A stretch of 64,000 nt of DNA, taken from Serripes groenlandicus. Its lineage: Eukaryota; Mollusca; Bivalvia; Cardiida; Cardiidae. The DNA lies in the NCBI GenBank assembly GCA_031761405.1, contig JASEVX010000003.1:19434349-19498348 (forward strand). Reading direction: 5' to 3'. Each line of letters opens with the position of its first letter. Position 1 is the stretch's first letter. The notes under the pieces are model-generated. The model saw nothing but the letters and a program-made list of their open reading frames with translations. It searched no databases and had not been told where the DNA came from. Of this stretch, positions 44,131 through 55,839 are shown piece by piece. The position numbers and the translations under genes were made by a program.

Positions 44131-45039
44131 TTTAACGTATGTTTGTTCATTTGTATCATACAAGTATATATCTGTTTTAAAGAACATCATTTGAACATAA
44201 CATTTCATAATGGTATTTGATCAAATGTTTTGAGATATTATCACTTATACGTACATATATTTCAAAGACGTTAATATGCATGAACCATCGTAGGATATTG
44301 AAAAATAGAAATAATAAAGTTAAAGTTCTTAAAAAATACGTGAAAAGGATGGGTTCGTTTATGGTCAGGTAATGATTAAGTTTGACAATTTACGTTTTTA
44401 ACTAATAATAGTGCAAAGATTTGTTCTGTGTAGATTACTAGTGTCGTAAATATGTCATTTTACCTGATTGCATAACATGTATTTTCCTATGATATCGATT
44501 GTCCCCCATTTCCTTCTGAAAAACAAGTGTTAAGTGTGTCCCCGGTTACTTGTTAAGAGTGTGTCCCCGGTTAGTTTGCATATATTCACATCCCTTTATA
44601 TTGCTTGTACAGTCAAAGTATTATATTTAAGTCGATGTAGATATTACTCTGACCTTGTCAACGTAATTTGAGCGTATTAGAACCAAAATTAAAGAAGTCC
44701 CCATTTCTAGTGGTTATAACACATGTCCCCATTTGACACCAAATACATGTATGTGTGTGTGTGTGCGGATGTGTGTGTGCGTGTATGTGTTGGTGGGTTT
44801 GTGTGAGTGTCTGTGTGTCGACCATGCAGTTGCAAACAATATATACCAAGATCAATATGTTTACGTTGTTGTGTGCAACATAATCTTGGTCTTCATTATT
44901 CTCTATTCATCTACCGGTCGTGAACAAATGATTTTAGATGATATTAAAAAAATGTCAAAATTCAAAGGAGCTGATATCCCAAATACCGTGGAAAAAAAAG
45001 GGTTTCTATATAATCTGGAACAGTACGATTTAATTTATC
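44131..45039. other. Upstream region of the TRIM-like gene
   Basis: No exon could be assigned. Contains an impure TG run at about 44750-44815 and short 'tgtgtccccgg' repeats. The open frame 44733-45065 is seeded by the TG run. Its last 50 codons could be part of an upstream exon but show no motif. Confidence 0.3.
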
Positions 45040-45053
45040 TCTATTTATTACAG
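45030..45053 (+). promoter_or_regulatory. Likely splice acceptor before the TRIM-like exon
   Basis: A pyrimidine-rich tract followed by tttattacag, ending at 45053, eleven bases before the start codon. It implies a non-coding or short 5' exon upstream, as is common in this family. Confidence 0.45.
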
Positions 45054-45064
45054 CAGCCTCAATA

Positions 45065-46360
45065 ATGGCAGAGCCACACGTTCGTTTAACTGATACAGGG
45101 AGCAGCAGCCCCGATGTTGATTATGAGAGCACCAGCTCTGATGACAGTGATGATAATATATACGGACTGGCCTTTGACAAAATAAGGGAGGAAGAGATAC
45201 CAGGAAAATGTCAAGACCGGAAAAAACCACCTACAGACAAAACATACGCGTTCTGTGATGTATGCCTCTCGCATAATTTGAGTGTTTTATGTAAAAATGT
45301 GGCGTTTTATCTTTGTTGTGTTTGTGAACAATATTTGTGTGATATATGCTCTAAAAGTCACGAATCTCATCAATTTATCAAATTGGAGAGCCAGAAATGT
45401 GAGAGAGATCGACAGATCAAACTGTTTTGTAATGAAATATTGAATGAAAACGATACAAACGATATGTTAGAGAGGGAGGAAGTGTCTATGATTGATAGAG
45501 TAAATGTGAATCACACATTGGATAAGAGATATTGTGGGATAACTGGATTGTGTGGACTTGATGACACAAGCTGGGTTGTTTCTGATTGTAACAATTATTG
45601 TATTAAAATATTCAGTGCTGGTTCTAACATTTTACAAAGATATATACGGTTTGGGTCTGAACCTTGGGGTGTTACAGAAATATGGATTAATCGAGAACCC
45701 ACTGAGCAGCTCGTTATGTCCACCAATGATATTTCTGTAACAGCAGAGCCGGATAAACAATTTATGTTAGCTGTTTCGTTACCATGGATACATAGGCTAT
45801 TGATTATTGATGTCACACACAACCCTGCAATAATCGTTAACTCTATAGAAACGAGTAAACGCTGTTATTCTATAGATTTTAGTGAAGGAAAGATTTTTGC
45901 CATCTGTAATGATGAGTACTTTGAATATTCCTGGTTTGTAACCGTGATGTCTACAAACGGAGTCACAATCAAAACCTTATTAACTGGTTTATACACTGAT
46001 TGCTATATTCCTGATCTCGCCGTTTGTCTTGAAAAAGTCTTTATAACTCATCCGTGTATAAACACAGTATTTTGTATGAATGATGAGGGAGAAATAGTAT
46101 CTCACAAAACAATAGAAAGGTCACGGCCATACGGGATCAGTGTAGACCCAGACACCAATAATGTTCATATTTGTGCAGGGCCTCACCACAAACTCTATCG
46201 ACTTGATTCTAGTTTAGAGAGTTCTGAGTTGCTCTTAGATTCAATTACGATACATTTGGAGAAGCCCAAAGCTCTTTGTTTTTTCAGAGATAAACTGTAT
46301 GTCGGTCATACCTGGGGGTCTAATCATGGAAACATTGTTAATGTGGTGAGGGTTTTGTAG
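45065..46360 (+). CDS. TRIM-like B-box / beta-propeller protein (431 aa)
   Basis: An uninterrupted single-exon gene starting at the ATG of ataATGGCA. Residues ~1-45 are Ser/Asp-rich and disordered, with no RING. Residues ~64-106 are a B-box-like zinc domain: CDVCLSHNLSVLC, then CCVCEQYLCDICSKSHESHQ, giving the C-x2-C ... C-x2-C ... H-x-x-H ligand set. From ~140 to the end the sequence has the spacing of a beta-propeller of the NHL/TRIM2-3-like type (GITGLCGLDDTSWVVSDCNN, KIFSAGSN, PYGISVDPDTNNVHICAG, KPKALCFFRDKLYVGHTWG). Bivalves have large families of such RING-less TRIM-like proteins, often tied to immune or stress responses. A role here is not shown. It sits alone among repeats. AATAAA occurs at 46657-46662. 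Confidence 0.85.
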   Translation: MAEPHVRLTDTGSSSPDVDYESTSSDDSDDNIYGLAFDKIREEEIPGKCQDRKKPPTDKTYAFCDVCLSHNLSVLCKNVAFYLCCVCEQYLCDICSKSHESHQFIKLESQKCERDRQIKLFCNEILNENDTNDMLEREEVSMIDRVNVNHTLDKRYCGITGLCGLDDTSWVVSDCNNYCIKIFSAGSNILQRYIRFGSEPWGVTEIWINREPTEQLVMSTNDISVTAEPDKQFMLAVSLPWIHRLLIIDVTHNPAIIVNSIETSKRCYSIDFSEGKIFAICNDEYFEYSWFVTVMSTNGVTIKTLLTGLYTDCYIPDLAVCLEKVFITHPCINTVFCMNDEGEIVSHKTIERSRPYGISVDPDTNNVHICAGPHHKLYRLDSSLESSELLLDSITIHLEKPKALCFFRDKLYVGHTWGSNHGNIVNVVRVL

Positions 46361-46374
46361 ACTTTACCATTGGT

Positions 46375-46470
46375 TGGAGAGAGAGAGCGAGCAAGAGAGA
46401 TAGCGAGAGAGCGAGAGAGCGAGGCAGCGATAGAGCGAGAGAGCGAGAGAGAGAGAGTGTGCGAGAGAGC

Positions 46471-46533
<63 letters not shown>

Positions 46534-46580
46534 CGAGAGAGAGAGAGAGAGAGAGAGGAAGCGAGAGAGAGCGAGAGAAT
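46375..46580. repeat. (GA)n-rich microsatellite in the TRIM-like 3' region
   Basis: A 200-bp impure run of ga/cgag units starting 15 bp after the stop codon. It would lie in the 3' UTR if transcription reaches the AATAAA at 46657. Open frames across it are artefacts. Confidence 0.95.
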
Positions 46581-46599
46581 TGTCCCTATAGTTCTAATA

Positions 46600-49500
46600 T
46601 CTACTTTGTATAATCATATTATATATTTTTCTCATCACTGCATTTAGAATAACATGAATAAATATTTGATAATATTTGTAAGAGTTTTGTCTTTGTCATT
46701 TGATTTTAAACAGTATAGAAAGGGGAAAATATGCTGTTTCAGGTGAAAAGAGATCGTGTTAATCTCATCACATGAAGTTGTACTGGTCGTAACTATTGAT
46801 AGAACATACATTTTGTGGAAAAAAGCAGTACTCATATCGGTATGCATTACCATTTCATGGGTACTCGGTGGTATGTATGAATATCCCCCGCAACGAACAT
46901 TTGGTACTGATTTTCAATTTATATAAAAATAACATTGTTTGAAGGTTTTGAGTTGTTTGGTAAGCCCATACTAAAATAAGCACGTCGGATTATTATGTCG
47001 TACCGATCAAGGCCACGTATAACTTTGTGTAATGTAACTTTAATGAAGAAAGTTTATAATGATTTCAAAATGGTCAAAGTCTATCCTGTCAGACAATCAT
47101 CAATAAGTTCACTTTATAAACCTCAGCGTTTAGATTGTATTGGACGATTTTCTAAAGACATCCGTCCAAGAGTCAACAAACTACACAATGGACGTGTTTC
47201 GGAGTTACTATGTTACTAATAACACAGGCAGCTCCGCAGAAACAAATAGTTCTAATCGGAGTAATTTCCACGCCAAACAAATGATTTGATCAAAGCACTC
47301 ATAGTACTGTTGGAACGGTTGTGTTCGTAAATTAAGTTCAGACAGGCTGTGCATGTGTATTTACACAAGAGATGTTTGACTAATATAAATGCCTTTCTTT
47401 ACCAATGAGGTTAGCCACTTTTAACAGTCACAGTTTAATTATAGTATCCCAATGGGTATTTGATATGCCTATGTCAACCCCATTCAGACCAGATTTCATT
47501 ATAACCACTGCCAAATGTGCAATGCTCGTGTGAGGGGTGGGGTTGATAATCACACAAGGGAAGTAGCCAGCATGTTATTGTAGATTTAAGTGTGAAAATC
47601 TGCACGATGTAACCTAATTGATGGTCATTAAAGGTAGAATAGGACAATTTATTGAGTTTTCTTTGAAATACTTTATAAACACGAGGACCATTATCGTCCT
47701 ATTTCGCTCATGTGTGTAACAGAACTTAGATAATTGTCCATGTACATATAAAGAAAGCAAACCCCTTTCAAAGCAGCATAATTACTCAAATTGACATTTG
47801 TCTACTGTTAAAAATCTTTAAGATACAATTAGGATAAGTGACCCTCTTATCCCTGTTACACTCAATCTGAAGGTGTTAATCACACCTTCTTACCTATCAA
47901 GATATGTGTAATAAACGGTCAATAGTGTCTGATCCTAAACACTGAACCTTTTCCTGATAATTTAATCACAGAGGTTTTTTGCGGCAAAATTTTGGAGTGA
48001 AATTGGATTTTAGCCACATGCTTTTTTCTAATGGCTGAAATGGCTAATGAAGACTTATTTACATGTATATTTGCTATAAAATGTGACTTCTAAGTCAACT
48101 TACGTTAACTACATCCGCTGTCGTGCTGATCTACAAAACTATAGTCCCTGAAAAAACCTTTGTTTGCATCGAAATGAGTGTATAACTTCACCAGAATGCA
48201 TTGAATATATGACATTGAGTTTAAAATCACTGTTAATGTGTATAGGATGTACTTGAAAAGATTGATCTGATCACTTTTAGTATTTTGACCTTGTTTGAAA
48301 GTGAAAGTAGAGAATGCTTAACACCGGTTTTATCCGGGCCCGATTTGGTCCAAAATAAATGGTAACCTTTTTCGCCTGGTGAGTTCTTTCTCGCATTAAT
48401 GCATGACCCCCCCCCCCCCCCATTTTCTTTAGATTGTTTTAAAGCTTAGATGTAACTATTTCCAATGATATATGAGTTCTACATGAGAAACGCTTAAAAG
48501 TGTGTCAATTGAGGACTGAAAATGGTCGATTTACACGGAAACAAAGAAGGAATATTTTTGGTGTATTGTAACCTATAGTCTATAGTATTAATTCACGTTA
48601 CACTACTTTACCTGCCGTTCGACATGTTTACATTTGAACAGTCACATACAATGTCAGTGTGTTCATTTGTGCGTATGTATGAGCTAACATTTTGCAGATG
48701 CGTTAATGTGCTTCCGTGCATGCGTCTGTTACAGCTTACATTTTTATCGAGTCAGCTTGCAATGAACTAACTTAGTTGTCACAATGACAGTTACGTATTC
48801 TGTCGACTCCGCTTGCATTTGACGATACATCATAACAGTGGTGTGTCTGTATTAGGATGCGTCTGTCCGAGCTTTTTTTGTCTACAATTGATTACACCAC
48901 TAAACTGTATAGATTTTGCTCGTGTAGAAAAAATGTGTCCGTCCATGTCATTTGTGAAAAGTGTAAGTTTAGATAAGCCTGTGTATCCGTTCCGTTTATT
49001 AAAATATTTAAAGCTCACACGAAACTTACAAAAGCCTGTATACACAATTTAAAAGTGCCACTGCACAGGCTGGTCCGGATCTATTCTGGTATATGATCCC
49101 TATCTTACGACGGCTGATAATTATAAACGGCACTATTTCTTATGTATGAAATGTTTCTTTGCAATAGAACTCACTAAGTTACATCGTTGATACAAATAAC
49201 GCAATATATACATTTACAACAATACATAGAAAACGATATCTACAAGGTCCCCGACGCAGTAACGTCGTTTCACGTAACGTCTAAACAATAATACTGTTTT
49301 TAACGCAGTTCCTAATTTAACTCCTTCTCAAAGAATAGCCCGATGCACTGTACACATTTCGCATGACTTCTCATCAACTTTTCAAATACAATCTTCTGTC
49401 AAAATCATGTGAGCAGTCGCTCAAAACATATAGCACAAATTAGCAATATCCTTCACAGTTCTTCGCCGATCTGTATTAAGCGCGTTCTTTACATAATCAC

Positions 49501-50270
49501 AACCTTTTCATCAACCACAGACGGACGAAAAGATATGTGTTTGTACTTTGTACATGTTCTACCGTCACTGAAACTTTCATTTCATCTGTCCACAAGTGCC
49601 CTGCTCACAGATTCTCCGTTATAGGCCATCTGCAACAGCTCTTTTGTTTCCGGTGGCGTTTTCCCGAGGTTGACCCAATTTTTAAATGAAAATCCGCTAT
49701 TCCTCTTTTGTTTGCGTCTGCATTATGCGCTTAATAAGTATGATTCTTTAGGTGCGCGTATTAAAATAATTGCTTCCGGAATACTTTCAGCAAATGATGT
49801 TATGAATCAAGTATGACGTCATGTATGTTTTACAAAGTTTCGTTTTTATTATGATTGTGTGTTCAATATAGTGCAGTGTAATCGGGACATTTAGGATACT
49901 AATATAAAAATATGGCTGACATCACAATACTATAATCTGCACATAAGTTTTTGAAATATAATATTCTCATACATGCCTAAGTTTCATAACGATTTGTCAA
50001 AGGATCAGTGTTAAATGGACGTTGTCTCAAAACTTTCCGAACGTCCCTCGTATATACAAAAACATATACATTATAAATAAATACACCCGCCCCGACGGAC
50101 CAATTGTGTAATCGTCGATCCGATTCCCCTCAAAACAGTAAGAGTTTTTCAGGCTACATTCCTATACTAAATCAAAGCACTGAAAGTACTAGTGGGGAGG
50201 TTGTGTTGGTATTCGTAAATAAAGGTCAAATATGCGATTACATGTGTATGTACACAATAAGTCATTGGAA
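46600..50270. other. Unassigned region
   Basis: No gene or element recognised. It holds a 12-base C run at 48410-48421. The frame at 46995-47219 (plus, 74 residues, ATG start) is basic, has a balanced composition and could be an exon, but has no motif and no visible splice context. The 'gcactgaaagtact' words near 47295 and 50170 hint at a dispersed repeat. Confidence 0.3.
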
Positions 50271-50274
50271 CAAA

Positions 50275-51240
50275 GAAAATGAAAACTTTAATAACGGCCT
50301 GGTAACTCCCATTTTCAAAAAGTAGATAAAGTCTGAACCTGGAAATGATAGCCATTTCTTTTCTTCCAACATTATCTAAAATATATGAAAAGCATGTTGC
50401 ATCACAAATCAATGAGTTCTTTGCCATCTTGGAGTTGCTTCATATAGGACAGTCAGGGTTCATAAACCAGCATTCTCGCCAAACAGCTCTGACAAAGATG
50501 AAATAATTATGGGTCGAAGAAATGGATACGGGAAACCTTACACGACTTGTATTTTTAGATTTAAGTAAAACATTCGATCTAATTAACCATACTACCCTTC
50601 TAGAAAACTTAAGTCATACAAATTTGACAATAGATCAATTAATTGGATTAAATGTTATCTTGTTAGAAGGATTCAATGTGTTCAATTTGGAAGCACTAGT
50701 TCAAAATGTCTCCCTAAGCTGTCTGGTGTTCCACAAGGCTCTGTACTAAGTCCTTTCCTTGTCTTGACATATATGAATGACCTACATCTACATGTCTCAC
50801 TCTCTTTGTTAGATATATTTGCTGATGATGCAACCCTTAACATTTCATCCCCATATGTACATACAATTGGAAGAGATGCAATGCTGGCGTGATAAAAACA
50901 GTATTGAAAAAAAATAATAAAATATCAACTTCAGTATATTTTGTAAAGAATCATATCTTTTAGGCATAACTATAGATATAAAAAGCAACCTTTCCTATGT
51001 CAAACATGTCAAACATGTTGACAGTGTATGTCACTCAATTAAATAAAAAATAGCTCTTCTTAGACGGATAAAGTCATACATTTTGCCTGTCATTGATTAT
51101 TGTTTAACTATTTGGAGTAATGCACCAAAAATTAATCTTAATATAATCCTCAATTTTCAAAAGTCCGCCGCACGAATAATTATTTAACCCCTATGACTAG
51201 CCATCCGAACCATTATTTGAGATATTGGAATGTGTAAATA
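50275..51240 (+). pseudogene. Decayed LINE reverse transcriptase, cut by the gypsy LTR
   Basis: Fragments in changing frames: LVTPIFKK, ELLHIGQSGFINQHSRQTAL, RLVFLDLSKTFDLINHTTLL (block A Asp), SGVPQGSVLSPFLVL, LDIFADDATLNIS (FADD active site), SYLLGITIDIKSNL, LPVIDYCLTIWSNAPK and, just before the LTR, PSEPLFEILECVNM. These are the RT blocks of CR1/L2/Jockey-like LINEs in correct order. Multiple frameshifts and stops. It ends at 51240, where the LTR begins. I could not find the rest beyond the right LTR. Confidence 0.75.
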
Positions 51241-51538
51241 TGTAATCAAATAGCTTTCTCTGTGACACGGTTAGCTTTCTCTAACAGCACTGTACATTTT
51301 GACAGGCGCAATTAACCTGTACATAGATTTGGACATCCTACCAATATACTAACTTCCCTAAGGCAGTTATGCATTTAGTATATTTAGCCACTGAAATATT
51401 ATGAGAGTAGTCACTTTAGTGGCCGTGTAACTGAGGACATGTACTTATGAGAGAGCCACTGTTTGGCCCGGGCTGTTGGGACATGTAAATCTCGTAATAA
51501 ACAAGTTGAAATGTATTATGAGTTGTTACGTTGTTACA
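51241..51538 (+). repeat. 5' LTR of the Ty3/gypsy element (298 bp)
   Basis: Runs from TGTAATC to TTGTTACA, so the ends are the short inverted repeat TGTAA...TTACA. It is closely similar to 58270-58574, with about a dozen substitutions and a small indel visible by eye. The LTR supplies promoter and polyadenylation signals (aataaa near 51497). Confidence 0.9.
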
Positions 51539-51599
51539 TAACCCAGTAGTTGGCGTCGATGACCTGGACCTGGAGAAGAACTACCTATACATTATGAAG

Positions 51600-52330
51600 A
51601 ACAACTAACACATTATAGTTTAAATGAGTTGTCAATTGAAATACCAGTTTTCGATGGAGATACATCAAAATTTAAGATATGGATTTAAAGCTATTGAAAA
51701 ATGCGCCATTCTATATAACTTCAATGATACTAAAACACCACTTTAGGCATTCAGATATAGTACAGGTCACGTTTCTGATTACATTTTGGGACTTTTGACT
51801 ATAACTCCTACACCAAATTGGCAGCAATTAAAGACAGAACTATGTGAACGTTTATCAGAGATAACAGACAGTCATATTCAGTTTTCAAAGTTAAGCAATA
51901 TTACGCAATTCGAATCAGAAAACATCCAAGCATTTGCAGAAAGGATTTTGAGTTTGTGTGAAGAATCTTACAAGGGTTTTTAACAAAATTCTGCTTTAAT
52001 TGATCACCAAACTGTAGGTATTTTCATTAACGGTTTATATCATGATAATTTGAGACAGACCTTAATCAGAGCCAATCCAATTAAATTTCAGCAAGCTGTA
52101 GATTTAGCTACACAAGAAATATCAATTCGAAAACGCTGTGAACTTAGAAATAGAAATTTTCGGTCTTCGCGAAATACTAATAATGAACATGAAAATGTGG
52201 AAATTAACCATTTACGCCGCGGAAGTTATTGCACTTTTTGTAAAATTTCATGACATGAATATAATTATTGTAGGAAAAGACGTGCACAAATGAATTCAGT
52301 CAAGTACAAATTTGATAGGTAGCGTACTAT
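51600..52330 (+). pseudogene. gypsy gag, broken
   Basis: Begins in one frame (NELSIEIPVFDGDTSKFKIW) and after a frameshift near 51690 continues as a capsid-like segment (WQQLKTELCERLSEITDSHI, ALIDHQTVGIFINGLYHDNL, NPIKFQQAVDLATQE). Stops at 51981, 52251 and 52320 interrupt it. A degenerate first Cys knuckle (CTFCKIS...YC) lies at about 52230-52275. Gag proteins form the particle that packages element RNA. Confidence 0.75.
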
Positions 52331-53531
52331 TTTGAACTATAAAAGACAAAACACACAGGTTCAGTGTTGGTTTTGTGGACGTGTCGGTCATATACGTGCA
52401 AGATGTGTCGAATATTTACGGTTAAATCCTTTACAACCTTTTCATTCAAAATATCAGAAACCTCGTGTTTGTCTCGGTGCCTCAGACACAAGAAAAATAG
52501 GAAATAATGCATTTCATTTTCATTTAGATAACAAGGAAATACCAAATTCGTGTGTTTTCAAGATTGGTAATATTCCCTTGAGATTTTTAATCGACACCGG
52601 AGCGTCTTTCTCTCAAATTCATAAACGCATTTTTAAATCTTTAAAGCCGTCAGTTAACTTAGAAAAAAATTCATTTTCATTAAAATCTGCCTCTGGCGAT
52701 GCAATAAAGGTGTTAGGTACAGCTAACTTAGCTGTCAAAATGAATTCACTAACGATCAATCATACCTTCATTATAGTTGATAATCTTTCTAGAAATGCTT
52801 TTATAGGCAAGGATTTCTTATCTGCAAATTCCTGTCGAATATATTTTGATTTAAATTGCATTAAAATTAAAGATACTTATGTCTCTATGCAAGATGATCG
52901 CTGTATAGCCTCTATTGTGCGACTTACCAAACCAGTACAATTAAAACCTATGACTACATACAAATTGCCAGGAAAACTTATACAAAATCCCAGTATATCT
53001 AATGAAGGAGATTATAATATTTCAAGTATAGAAAATTGCTACCTATATACAGAACAACATCTAAAGATTTCAAATGCTTTAATGACACTTACAAATTACC
53101 GTAGAGTACCAATTATAATATCAAACCTGTCAAACAAAGCTGTAACACTTCGTCGCGGGTATGTTATGGTTAAATTGAATCAGATAAATAAAGAATATGA
53201 CATTTCATTGATTGATCGGCCGCAATTACCGAAGAGTTCATCGCAAAATATCTATTCAGTCGAGTCCGTCAATGAAAATGTTAATGTTCCAAATATACAT
53301 AAATATAGGTTAAATACATTACTTTCAAGTAATAATGATGTATTTTCAAAAGATGAATTTGATCTAGGAAGGTATCCATATGGCTCTGTTGCTATAGAGA
53401 CTAAAGCACATCAAGTGATTATGCAAAAACCTTATCGAATTCCATTCAGCGAAAGAGACAATTTTAAACAAACAAATAATAATATGCTCAAAGCAAAATA
53501 TCATACGTCATTCACAATCAGAATTCAATAA
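52331..53531 (+). pseudogene. gypsy nucleocapsid knuckle and protease
   Basis: An open frame of about 400 codons without an ATG at its head, continuous in frame with gag. Starts with the CCHC knuckle CWFCGRVGHIRARC (about 52365-52405), then the aspartic-protease active site FLIDTGASFSQIH near 52587-52625, with NAFIGKDFLS downstream. The rest is the linker to RT (TKPVQLKPMTTYKLPGKL, YRIPFSERD). It closes at 53531 through a frameshift. The protease cuts the polyprotein. Confidence 0.85.
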
Positions 53532-54370
53532 TCCGTGTATTGTTGTGAACAAAAAAGATAGCACCAAGCGTTTGTAATCGATTTCAGAAAAACAAGCACA
53601 ATTATTAAGACTACAGTTTATCCACTGCCTCGTATCAAAGACATTTTAACTTCCTTAAATGGAGCAAAATATTTCACTTGTCTAGATCTTTCGAATTCGT
53701 ACCACCAAATACCAATCAAAGAAGAAGATCAGGAAAAAACTGCATTTTCCACTCCATTTGGATTTTTTGAGTGGACAGTTCTACCGCAAGGTTTAAATAT
53801 TTCAGCTGGAAAGTTCCAATCAATCATGTCCTCCTTTATAAAAGGATGTGAGGAATTTTCTGTGGTTTATTTAGACGATTTTCTTATATACTCTAAGACT
53901 TTAGAAGAACATTTTCGTCATATAAATGAAATATTTAGGCGACTGAGAGCTAATTGTCTTAAGCTAAAACTAAGAAAGTGTGAATTCATTAAGGATACAA
54001 CCAATCATCTTGGACATGAAATATCAGCAGAGGGTATTCGTCGTAAGGCTAATAAAATTAAAGCTCTTAGACAGATAAAAACTCCACATAATGTTAAGGA
54101 TGTAAGATCATTTTAAGGTTTTTGTCGGATTTTATAGGAATTCGTTCAAAGCTTTGCTGAAATTAGCCTCCCATTGGTAAGATTAACTACAAAGAATGTT
54201 AAATTCGAATGGTCTATTGAATGTCAAAACAGTTTTGAGAATTTGATCACTCATTTAGAAAATTACCACTGTTATTTCTTAGTCATGCCCTATCTAGAAC
54301 TCAAAAGAAATATTCCACAATTCTTAAAGAGACCCTAGCAATTTACATTTAGCATAAAAAGACTTGACTG
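53532..54370 (+). pseudogene. gypsy reverse transcriptase
   Basis: VYPLPRIKDILTSLNGAKYF, TCLDLSNSYHQIPI, TAFSTPFGFFEWTVLPQGLN and VVYLDDFLIYSKT (YLDD, catalytic) followed by NCLKLKLRKCEFI and LGHEISAEGI are the standard blocks. A stop at 54114-54116 and frameshifts (about 53570 and after 54120) break it. The RT/RNase H junction is degraded between 54120 and 54370. Confidence 0.9.
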
Positions 54371-54374
54371 TTAC

Positions 54375-54880
54375 TTGCAGGGATCACAATTCGGAATTAT
54401 AACAGACCACAAACCTCTAACTTATTTGTTATCTTCAAATTTCGATAATAAACTTCTACAAAGATTTGCATTAAAAATATCATGTTATGACTGTTCAATT
54501 GAATACGTACCTGGGAAAACTAATGTAGTAGCTGACTTTTTATCCAGACAAGTTAAAGGATCGACTTTTGATTCAGACACTGATATTATGACTGAACATA
54601 ATAAAGGAACTACGATTAATGTTATTAGCCAAGCAATTAATCATGATGAGTTAACAAAATCATATAAAGCACCACAAACTATACCAGTTACTACCCCTGA
54701 AAATTTAGTCTCTATAGATATGAAAAAAGAACAGGAATTAGATTTAGATCTTAAGAAATTAATAAAACGAGTGCGGACGAACTCTTTAACTAAATCTGAA
54801 AAAAGGAGATTTGTTATGATTCAGGACATTTTACATTACTTGTCAGATAAGGATATTTACCTTTGCCCAAGAATATATGA
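54375..54880 (+). pseudogene. gypsy RNase H (C-terminal part) and linker
   Basis: QFGIITDHKPLTYLLSSNFD carries the catalytic Asp of the RNase H of Ty3/gypsy, followed by EYVPGKTNVVADFLSRQ. The N-terminal half with the first Asp and Glu is not readable. A charged linker (KKEQELDLDLKKLIKRVRT) leads to the integrase. Confidence 0.8.
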
Positions 54881-55500
54881 TATACATATATCAATTAAGA
54901 GAAATGGTTTTAATTTCATATCATAATATAGGACACCCTGCCGTGCGAAAAGCATGTTACTGGCCCAATCTCTTCAAGGATATTTACACATTTGTAAAGA
55001 CATGCATAGCCTGTCAAACTGTTAATCTTAAAACCATAAAATCACCTTTACAAGATCAAATAATAACAAGCTACCCTTTTTCGGACATTTCATGTGATAT
55101 CGTCGGACAGATGGCTCCCACAGCTTCGAATGTCAAATATATGATAGTATTTATGGATGAACTTTCTGGTTATCCTGAAATAGTTGCATCACCAACAGCG
55201 ACTTCAGCAGACGTTGTTAACGCATTTTTGGAAAAGATATTCTGGAAATACCGGTCTCCTTTATCAATACTGACAGACACGGGTCCGTTTTCACCTCTAA
55301 AATGTTCAAAGATGGTTATGCAGGAATTAAATATCAAACATCGTAGAACAATCACATATAACCCCCAGGCTAACGGAACAAACGAGCGTTCCCATAAAAC
55401 TTTAAATGCCATTCTATGTAAGCTTACTAGGGATAATCCGATGGATTTCGGTATTGTACTAGAACAAGCCCTAGCTGGCATCAGGTTTAATCCATCATAA
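54880..55500 (+). pseudogene. gypsy integrase
   Basis: The H-H-C-C zinc motif is visible as YHNIGHPAVRKACYWPNLF then FVKTCIACQT. The core has Asp (DISCDIVGQM), Asp (SILTDTGPFSP) and Glu (ANGTNERSHKT), the DDE triad. GPFS replaces the more usual 'G.EF', a likely loss. The frame ends at a TAA at 55498-55500 where an AHSTS-like block would normally continue in another frame (AGHSTSF). It inserts element cDNA into chromosomes in active relatives. Confidence 0.9.
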
Positions 55501-55583
55501 TCGGCTGGACATAGCACATCTTTTTATAGTATTTGATCGAGACCAAGTCCTACATATTGATTCACTGTTAGGAAAAAGGTTAC

Positions 55584-55596
55584 CATATGTTGGCAA
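55584..55596. repeat. Target-site duplication CATATGTTGGCAA (left)
   Basis: Exact 13-bp match with 55827-55839, around the SINE. Removing one copy restores the gypsy reading (LPYVGN...EFHKELL). Confidence 0.9.
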
Positions 55597-55826
55597 TTAT
55601 TTAATTATTTATTGGGGTTTTACGCCGCTTTCAACATTATTTCAGTTATATTATGGCGACAGTTCACTTATTCATGATCCCTGGGTAAACAAACCAGTAC
55701 TAGGCTAGAAAATGTGCCTTGTCCAAGGGTACTCCACCTTGACCGAGGTGCCGCGACTGGGGATCGAACCCGGGACACCCGGTTTCGAAATCCCCGACGC
55801 TAACCACTCGTCCACAGCGGATTCCT
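55597..55826 (-). mobile_element. tRNA-derived SINE inserted in the gypsy element
   Basis: About 230 bp with an exact 13-bp duplication. In the minus orientation the B box reads ggttcgatcccc (from the reverse of ggggatcgaaccc near 55758) within a tRNA-like head. The 3' part has the conserved core around acgccgctttcaaca and an A/T-rich tail (ttatttaattatttatt on the plus strand). Same family as the 13.6-kb copy. It lies between integrase and the C-terminal part of the polyprotein. Confidence 0.88.
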
Positions 55827-55839
55827 CATATGTTGGCAA
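55827..55839. repeat. Target-site duplication CATATGTTGGCAA (right)
   Basis: Right copy of the 13-bp duplication. Confidence 0.9.

Noticed and set aside
46370..46647. Arg/Glu-rich open frames after the TRIM-like gene
   Set aside because: Translations of the (GA)n run, with no coding features.
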